Of a stretch of DNA of 64,000 bases, positions 56,498 through 64,000 are shown in pieces; the first letter of the stretch is position 1, and each line of letters opens with the position of its first letter. The position numbers and the translations under genes are program-made. The notes under the pieces were generated by a model, which did no database searches, was not told the origin of the DNA, and worked only from the letters and a program-made list of their open reading frames with translations. The DNA comes from Gonapodya prolifera JEL478 (Eukaryota; Monoblepharomycota; Monoblepharidomycetes; Monoblepharidales; Gonapodyaceae). The DNA lies in assembly GCA_001574975.1 (NCBI GenBank), contig KQ965823.1, positions 1,372 through 65,371 of the forward strand, in the 5' to 3' direction.

Positions 56498-59400
56498 TCA
56501 CATATCAAGCGATCGTCCAGACTTTGTGAGAGACCGCAACAACTTCTTCACGTCATCCGATATGTCATTATCTTCACATGAAGTGTAAAAGCTATGTCAA
56601 CACAGCGTTGCATTCCGCTTCGTCCCTACAAATCAACTCACTTGCCATCCAAACGGATGTGAGCGTCGTGTTCCTCCTCAGCGCCTCCGCGAGAGCGCGC
56701 GCGCCTTCGTTCCCAATATTGTTACCTGAGAGGCAAGGATCACAAAGAACGTTGCGAAACAAGAGGACAAAAGAGTGGTAATGATACTCCGAGGAAAGAG
56801 GTTTGGTGTGCACCTATGCACTCACTGTTCAATCCCAAACTTTGAAGTGTGCGATTCACTTTAAGCGCGTCGGCTATTGCCCGCGCTCCAGCTTCGCCAA
56901 TGCCGTTGTCTTCGGTCATAAGGTGCGGAAAGTCGGTAAAAGAGTGTAAGTCGGAGCGAAAGCCGAGATTTTCCAGTATGGAAATCGGTATGGGCACAAT
57001 ACGTCGTCGAACAGGGTTAAAATTACATCAGAGACATGGCCAGAACATCGAGGCGTCGTGCTCACGGTCTAATTCCAGTTTTGTAAGCATAGCGTTTACT
57101 TTCAGAGCACGCCCGATTTCCACAGCACCTTCCGGGCCAATATTGTTTGCTGTGGTAGTTCACAATACCAGCGCATTAGGTGGCAGGAGTACGAGATAAA
57201 CAGCAAGGGTCACGGATGACGTGAGTTGGAGGAAAAGTGATCATTGAAGGGGGTTACTCACTATCCAAGTTGAGTTTCGTAAGAGCGGTGTTCACTTTCA
57301 AAGCATCCGCAATGGCCAAGGCGCCATCAGTACCAATATCGTTCCCTTGAATGTATCGGGACGGGTGGTAATGGAGGAGAACAGGTCAGATCGATGATCA
57401 GTGAGTAGTTTCAGGAGCAGCTGTACCCACTGTCCATGTCGAGATATCGGAGCACGTTATTCACTTTGAGGGCATCCCCGATTGCACGTGCGCCGTCAGC
57501 TCCGATGCTGTTCTCTGTGAATTCAAGTTTTGCGACCGCCGACGAAAGTAGAGAATATTTGAGGGCAGAAGTTGATAAGAAGAAGGAAAAGAATGGGGTC
57601 AGGAGGGGTCAATCGATCGGTGAGACGGTGCGTGCGCAGTACGGCGATAGAACAGATCATAAAAGTAGCGTTTTTATACCCACTTTGCACCCCGAGAGTT
57701 GTGAGCACAGAGTTCACTTTGAGCGCTGCCCCAAGCGCCCGAGCACCGTCAGCTCCAATATTGTTGTCTAGAGAGAGACAGAGAGTTCATCAAATACGGT
57801 AAGGGAAGAAGGACATAACACAATATTGGTCTCACTGTTCAAATGAAGCGTTGTGAGTGCAGTGTTTACTTTGAGGGCTTCTCCTATCGCCCGTGCACCA
57901 TCAGAGGTGATTCCATTATCTTCGATATGATAGTAGGCAGCGCGAATATGAAGGTTGCAAGAGTGTAAGGAATGGTAGTTTGCGTCAGTATTGTCTCAAA
58001 AGGACTCTTCCCCACCGGTGATCTCATGTCGCACCCACTTCTAATCGCCAGTGTTGTAAGTTTTGTGTCATCTTTGATTGCATCTGAAATCACGCCGGCT
58101 CCACTATCACCAATGCCGTTTTCTTTTTGATGAAGAAGAATCAAAATTGTAGAGAATGTGTGGTAGAAGAAGTCAAAAGAATCTCGGCATGACATCTTGA
58201 GGTGTAAAGGAAAAGCGGGGCACTTACGAGTCAGGTTCAATTTGTTTACTTGTCTGATCTCGAACAGACCCCATGTTGCCTCTAAGGGGAGAAAGTGACC
58301 CACGATTTCCACATCTTCCGTCCCTGGAACATTCCAAAGACGCTCGAAAATTGATCTAAGATAGGCAGAAACGTGCGCCAAATTTGATAGTTCCTTGACT
58401 CCAAGGCCTTCAATGTTTCGGATCCTGTTTGGAACTACCCAAGGATCTTTCCCCACACTACGAGATAGGTCCCACCCCTGTTGCTCATCTTGATCAACAC
58501 CAATGCCGTAGAAATAGCAATGACCGAGATTTTCACGTGCAGCCGGATAACCCTGGTCGCTTGCTCTGTGGTACCACTCCATCGCTTGTTTGACTGAGTA
58601 TGGAGCAGGTTTCGCTCCGGGGGGACGGCTGGTACTCTTCTTGAATTCGTATGAAGTATACTCCATCACTTCACTTGAGGTTTCCGCGGTGAACGAGCCC
58701 AATAGTCCATGAAAGTATAGATCACCAAGGTTGCACATTGCCCCGGCATGACCTTGCTCCAGTGCCTTCTCATAACATTGCTTTGCACCAGCAAAGTCTT
58801 TGAGCGACTCACGCACCAATCCCAAGTTGAACTGTGCGTCGGCATTGCCTCCTTGCGCTACGTTTGAGAGATATGCCATCGCCCGCTCCGTGTTCACCTC
58901 TACTCCAAGACCGAGCAAATAGCATTCCGCCAAAAGAACCTCGGCCGTAAGGTTGCCTTGGGCTGCAGCTGCCTCAAACAGCTTCACAGCCTCTTCGTAG
59001 TTCCATTTCACACCATAGCCATGCATCAACATGGTGCCAAGGCGTATCTGAGAGACGGCATGCCCCAAGACTGCTCCACGATTGTAGAATTCCTTGGCAC
59101 GATCATAGCTCCTCCTACAATAGCCGATGCCATAAAGGAAGAAATCTCCCAAACTGCACAACGCGTCCGGGTGGTTCTGCTTCGCCGCTTCTTGATACCA
59201 CGTGAAAGCAAGGCTCACATCTTGGTGGTGAAGGCCGATACCGACCCTGCACCACTCGGCAAACTCGTACTGAGCCTCGATGTGACCCAGCTCTGCCGCG
59301 TATTTGTATAGCGAGAAGGCGGTTTCGACCTCTCCCTTCAGTTGCGCAGTGCGTGCTTGCTCGTACGCAGTCTCTGCATCAGTGATACTGCAAAGGGCGT

Positions 59401-60843
59401 CGACGTGAGAGTTCAACATGTTCGAGTTCGATGGTATAGGTCGGAGTTCTGGGAGTTCTGGCCTACGCGTCAATTAAAGAAAAATAAATTTTCGTGAGCG
59501 TAAATCCATATCTCATTCTTGAACTGCTGACAAATACCATAGGTGCTCGAACTCGGAAATAATGTCTCGGAATGTCGGCCGCTTTAGAGGTTCTGATGCC
59601 CAGCATCTCACCATCAAGTCCGCGAGTGCATGAGGCATTGTTTCAGGAATATTGGGCCTGCGACCTGAAAAGACCTCTTCCATCGTCTCAAGTAATGTAT
59701 CGTTATCCACGTCCCCGAACGGGCAACTATCCCGCGACCAGCACTTTGGGAAGACAGGGACATGTCAGACCAAATTGAAAAGATATTAGGCTACCATGCC
59801 CAATTTACCACCCATAGCATGATCCCAAAGGCATACACATCCCCAGCTTTAGTCACGGAGCTCGTTGCACCATCAATCGCAAGTACATGACCGAGTCTCT
59901 CCGGGGGAAGATAAAACAATGTCCCCGGCAGAACAGCATTAATTTCGCTGGAAGTAAGTGCCGCGAAACCAAAATCTGCCACCACTCCACGTCCTGAAGA
60001 CGTGACGAGAGCGTTGTCCGGTTTTAGATCAGTGTGGATCAGACCGACTACTTCGTGGAGGTAGAGCATTCCTCTAGCCACGTCGTAGAGCTACGTGAAA
60101 TGCACGCGGAGTAGTGTGAGACTGCACGTTAAACACGAGATGATTGCTCAACGCAAAATATGGTTAAAACCCACCAGCCCGACACACTCCTTGTGGTATT
60201 CGTCCATTCTATCACCGTATTCAATCTCTCTACGCTGGAGATATTTGACCACGCTGCCATTCTCCATGATGGGACAAACAAAGAAGGGTTGTCTGTTCAC
60301 GTCGAAACCAACACCGTAGAGGGGCAACACGAATGGGGAGGTAATCGTCGACCACACAAGCGCCTCTCGATCAAAATCCTGTCACGATTGTGATTGAACT
60401 TGGAAATTGACCTCCATCAAGCAAAAATTGCCCGTACATACCTTCTTGCTATAGTTTGGTCCCTGTCCGTCCGAATATAGAACGGTGAGCACTGTACGAG
60501 AAGTGCGTTGAACCCCTTTCCCCGCCTTTTGCTTTCCAAGCGCCCTATAATCTAGATTGCGAGTTGTGTTTCCGATTCCTGGGAGACCTGTCACTTCGCG
60601 CGACTCTGCAGATGGGGCAGCACTGCTTCCCGCATAATCATCAGCGGCCGAGAACTGGCGATCGTCATGGAGAAGGCGATATTCATCCAGGGCGACTCTC
60701 TTCAGGGCAACCTTGATTCCTCGCCACCACCCAACGTTGACTGCACCCGAGCCACCGCTCCCGAGTTTTTCATTCGTCCAACGCACTTCGCTGTTGGTCA
60801 CCTCCCAGAACTCCGGGAGGCGCGCGGTGTGCATTCCCGCCAT
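56498..60843 (-). CDS. Protein kinase - Sel1 repeat - LRR fusion protein
   Basis: Fourteen exons: 60843-60442, 60378-60175, 60090-59812, 59743-59538, 59462-58228, 58122-58039, 57919-57836, 57767-57684, 57514-57431, 57345-57262, 57149-57066, 56909-56826, 56725-56642 and 56571-56498. They encode 1023 residues, and all phases agree. The kinase (about 20-360) has GSGGSG (28-33), VALK (Lys48), HTDLKPDN (catalytic Asp223, Thr in place of the usual Arg), ADFG (Asp241) and a low-complexity insert before helix C. About seven Sel1 repeats follow (410-695; for example AAELGHIEAQYEFA). RNase-inhibitor-type LRRs make up 776-1023 (NNIGADGARALGAALKVN). Each of exons 6-13 is 84 nt, phase 1, and encodes one LRR. 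It is probably an intracellular signalling or scaffold protein; the substrate is unknown. It ends in NNDISDDVKKLL, a partial repeat. Confidence 0.87.
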
Positions 60844-60895
60844 CAAAAGAATCGAAACACGTTACCGTGGCCACCTCAACACTCAACTCCCACCA
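60844..60895. promoter_or_regulatory. 52-bp divergent gap between kinase (-) and F-box-like (+) start codons
   Basis: Only 52 bp separate the two proposed ATGs. No TATA is obvious. If both starts are right, the 5' UTRs must overlap or core promoters lie inside the opposite gene. Confidence 0.4.
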
Positions 60896-61640
60896 ATGAT
60901 CACCCTCACGTCGCTCCCCATCGACATCCTCCTGCACGTCCTTGTCCACCTCGCCACGCGCATGGTTTTCTTCACGTACGTCCCGCTCGTGTGTCCATCA
61001 TTCAGAGACCTGCAGCGGGGAATCGTCCAAGGTTTGACACTTGGTACTTCATCCCCCACCACGGCGATACTGAAACAAGGCCCACTCAATAGTCACGACG
61101 GCAACTGCTGCGATCCAAGTCGACCGCTAAAAGATGTCGCGCCTCGTCACGATCAGCGAACTTATCGAACTTGGGCAAACCATGCAGTCCACCGCCTTGG
61201 AAGATGCTGCAAATCGCGACCGCATGATTGATTCACTGCGCAGCAAAGTCTTGCGCTGGTTTTTGGCTGACAGACGAGACCAGTGGAGTCTCTACACCTT
61301 CAGATGCCAGATGCATTTCGACTGGGAAGATATCGAGTCCGCCGCGGCCCATGCCGTTACGACCGCTCTCAACATCGCAGAAGGAAACCGTCAAATTTCT
61401 CCGCATACCCCACATTTGGATCATCAATGTACCGTTGTCTGCACTATATCGCTCTCCCGCACGTGCGGAAGTTCTCGACATCCCAGACGGTTGTCGACAC
61501 GTCCATGTTCCGAGATTTTGATGGCACCGTGGCAATACATGAGTCTTTGGAGGGCTCACGCTTTCGCTCACAGTCCTGCACCCCCGGGACAACGCCGACA
61601 AAGGCCGATACGTGGCGACTCTCTCAACCCTCGGTGATGC
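60896..61640 (+). pseudogene. F-box-like protein, fragmentary
   Basis: The first frame starts MITLTSLPIDILLHVLVHL and continues FTYVPLVCPSF, matching the F-box pattern LPxEILxxILxxL...VC. Other frames then carry plausible protein: MSRLVTISELIELGQTMQ...LRSKVLRWFLADRRDQWSLY (61134-61380), FLRIPHIWIINVPLSALY (about 61400-61460) and EVLDIPDGCRHVHV. No set of standard introns joins them cleanly by eye. It is either a decayed gene or one whose introns I could not resolve. It is not obviously the same subfamily as the F-box pair at 43-55 kb. Confidence 0.4.
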
Positions 61641-61714
61641 CAGGGGCCCGTTCGACGTGATGCCTGCAGTCCAATCGATAATTGCCCGACTTCGTCTCCC
61701 GCTCTTTCGTCGCC

Positions 61715-62110
61715 TCCGCGTGGAACGGAGTTTTGGTTTTGGTCGCACAACCGCGACCTTGAATACGCAGTGTTCTGGTTTCCACTGCTGGTCGGAACGC
61801 GGCGGGTCTCTTGGGACGCAACTTTTGCCGAAGAGACTCCGCATTCGTGGACTTTGTGTCAAAGCAAGGAACGCCGATGTACAGTGCTGCCAGGGGGACT
61901 CTCACAGTGTTCTCGCCCCTTGGTTGATTAGCAAGTGAAGGTTTGACCGCACAACCATGGTCTTAAACACGCAGTGTTCTGGATTCCACTGCGGGCCAAA
62001 ACGCGGTGTGCGCTCTTGGGACGTCCGTAGACCGAGGAAGAGCGCCCTCGGTTTCTAAAACTCCTTTAGAATTCGCGACTCGGGAAAGATCCCAGTTCCA
62101 CCGTCTGGCG
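61715..62110. repeat. Direct repeat, ~200 bp offset
   Basis: A 78-bp block with cgcacaaccgcgacctt, acgcagtgttctgg(t/a)ttccactgc and gggacg occurs at about 61742-61820 and again at 61943-62020. A flanking gcgtggaacgga motif occurs at 61717 and 62107. The repeat is diverged and noncoding. Confidence 0.5.
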
Positions 62111-62310
62111 TGGAACGGAATCCTTGCTTTGTTGTGGATTCTAAAATCGTATTTAATTTCACAACACTTGGGTTCTCGGTTGGACTTTTTCACAACGGCT
62201 CACTGTTTTATGTCACCCGTTGGGAATTGGGGCTTCTGAACCGTTCTGACTCCAATCACCTTTGGAGTTTCGGTGTCCCATCAAGTGAAGTCAGTAGTCA
62301 GCTCTGAAGG

Positions 62311-63155
62311 CAATGCACTGGATAAGCATGCGATCACCACCGCTGATCATTCTCACACACGTGCAGAGTTGCCGTGAGACCGCGGAATATCCATTGGCTT
62401 TCATTCTATGATTTGAGCTTCACCCATCAACGCGTCAGAATCTTCCCAGTCACTGGCAAGTATGTAACCGCATTTACCACGATTTGCTGATTGAGAAACC
62501 ACACATTCACGGCAATGGGACAGAAGAATATTATTGCTAGTGCCAACTCAAAATTCAGACTTAAGTCAGCCGCGCCATCCGCCTTATGCGAGTTTCCAGG
62601 TTGATACTCCACGCCGTGCATCAGTTATTTTATGGCGAAGATCCATTTTTGTATTGGTGAGGAAGTTCTATCTTAAGACACCCATGTCATAATCAGAACG
62701 ACATTTGCCCAGCGGTATGGACAGCATTATAAGCCAACAAAAGCAAAACTACAGCACCCAAATTCCCCAGCTGATCTCTCACGCTAGTACTGACTGGGCT
62801 GTCGCGGGCTTCGCTGCGCTGATCAGAGGGGGAACAGTGGACCGTCGCCAAAAAGAATGGTAGACCAAGGAACGTGGGCAAGGCCAGGTGGGATTCTCAT
62901 GACAATGGTTTCCTGATCGTGGCCTCGTCCCTTGGGCATCACCCTCAACTAAACTCTGTTGAACCTCATTATTTTTGTCACATTTTTATGCCATCTCTTT
63001 ATTTTGCTTGGTGTTCTGCCGCACAACGGGTTTTCCCTTTTACCCGGCCCCGATGATGCACGCAACTGCCCCTTTTCGCCGGTTCACGACGGAGCCATCC
63101 AGACTCTCACCGGCATTTCAAACGTGACGATTGCACCACAGGAATCGCGGAGCAA
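62311..63155. other. Intergenic, no gene seen
   Basis: About 0.85 kb with only short frames; it ends in the promoter of the FAXC/GST-like gene. Confidence 0.45.
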
Positions 63156-64000
63156 ATGAAAATGGAGAGCCGATCTGATGCGGACAAGGGTAGGTTCTCG
63201 CATTCGGTGCCGCGCATCCGTTGATGAGCTATCCATCGAGCCTCAACGGACACCATTTCTAACTTCGGCCATCCGCACTTCCTAAAGTTATCTTGTACCA
63301 GTTTCCTCGCGACCCCGACAAGGTCTCCCTCTCATCCTTCTGTATCAAGGCCGAGACCCTCCTTCGAGTTGCCGGCATTCCCTACCGCAATGTGTTCCTG
63401 CAGTCCCCGAAACACACCAAGGGCAAGCTACCCGTTTACGAGTGGCATGACGAGCTGTTTGAGGATTCACAGCTTGGGTACGAGGAGCTGGTGCGGCGTG
63501 GGGCGTTTGGGGCGAGTGTGGACGAGGGACTGTCGAATACGCAGAGGGCGGTTGGGCACTGTGTCAGGCAGACGATTGAGAGCCACGCGTATCCGATCTT
63601 GGTGGTGAGTTGGGAACGTCATGACAAACGATCGGGTTCTCTTCAGTCGCAAGGGCTGATCCTTGCACCCCCGCCCCTCCCCACTTTGTGTGAGCAGTTT
63701 GAGCGCTTTCAGTATGAGTGGGAGGCAGTGCGGGCGGAGATGCTGAAGGGCGTGCCTGGCATTATTGCAATCATCGTTGGATACTTCATTCGCTCGAAGT
63801 GAGCTGAGAGTGGCTTTCAAAATCATATCCGCGACTGGAGTGGCGAGAAAGAGCAAAGGTTTACGACTAACACATCCCTCCTCTGAAATCGCCACGAAGA
63901 ATCACATCCGCATTGGTATCACATGGAATCGGTGCGTATCTGGAGTTATTCAGCGTCTACCAACGACCCCTAAGACTCAACAACAATTTCCTCTCTTCCC
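63156..64000 (+). CDS. FAXC/metaxin-like glutathione S-transferase-fold protein (5' part; runs off the window)
   Basis: Exons 63156-63189, 63288-63604, 63698-63798 and 63900-63931 are in phase. The gene continues beyond the window. After an 11-residue start the sequence is VILYQFPRDPDK...SLSSFCIKAETLLRVAGIPY, then KGKLPVYEWHDELFEDSQLGYEELV. This is the thioredoxin-like N-terminal domain of the 'failed axon connections' (FAXC) / metaxin-like GST group. The helical part follows, ending with SHGIG before the next donor, which matches the GxGR(H/F)S motif of FAXC proteins. No catalytic Tyr or Ser of classical GSTs can be assigned. The molecular role of fungal members is unclear. Confidence 0.75.

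Noticed and set aside
1-64000. CRISPR arrays, bacterial operons, Shine-Dalgarno sites, phage genes
   Set aside because: None present; introns and gene families show nuclear eukaryotic DNA.

Overview
This is nuclear DNA of a fungus, most likely a zoosporic one (chytrid type). The evidence is: many short GT-AG introns (about 60-260 nt); fungal housekeeping genes (NUS1, a GRIP golgin, an RNase-kappa-like protein); a secreted LRR protein with one membrane segment and a cytoplasmic SH3 domain; and a kinase-Sel1-LRR fusion of the kind that expands in early-diverging fungi. The lineage is inferred from gene content only. Single Ns sit in or near low-complexity tracts (774, 982, 17186, 21740), so it is a draft assembly.

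Layout. 0-3.7 kb holds transposon debris: a LINE ORF1-like frame, a 240-bp LTR-like repeat and a Copia fossil. 3.7-15.8 kb is gene-dense: an XBP1/HAC1-like bZIP factor (-), then an LRR-TM-SH3 protein, NUS1 and an HGGG-type carboxylesterase (all +). 16-20.4 kb holds a decayed tandem array of small secreted cysteine-rich proteins. 21-39.6 kb is framed by two LUD-domain paralogs in inverted orientation (21083-22987 on - and 37968-39613 on +). Between them lie a hAT transposon, diverged tandem duplications, long-period repeats and an RNase-kappa-like gene with one inflated intron. 39.6-41.6 kb is a degenerate array of about 145 bp units, and tRNA-Glu(CTC) lies at 42954.

43-55 kb: two related F-box genes, both decayed and in inverted orientation, flank a 2248-residue GRIP golgin. 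56.5-60.8 kb (-) is a 1023-residue protein kinase + Sel1 + LRR fusion whose LRRs are encoded by eight consecutive 84-nt exons. It starts only 52 bp from a divergent F-box-like frame. The window ends inside a FAXC/GST-like gene.

How the genes work together: no operon or single pathway is visible. Several products act in the endomembrane system: the bZIP is possibly UPR-related, NUS1 makes dolichol precursor, the golgin is trans-Golgi and the RNase-kappa-like protein is V-ATPase-associated. Two products look like sensors or signalling scaffolds (LRR-TM-SH3 and kinase-Sel1-LRR). Exon joins were worked out by hand from splice-site sequence, reading phase and family motifs, and were not checked against transcripts.
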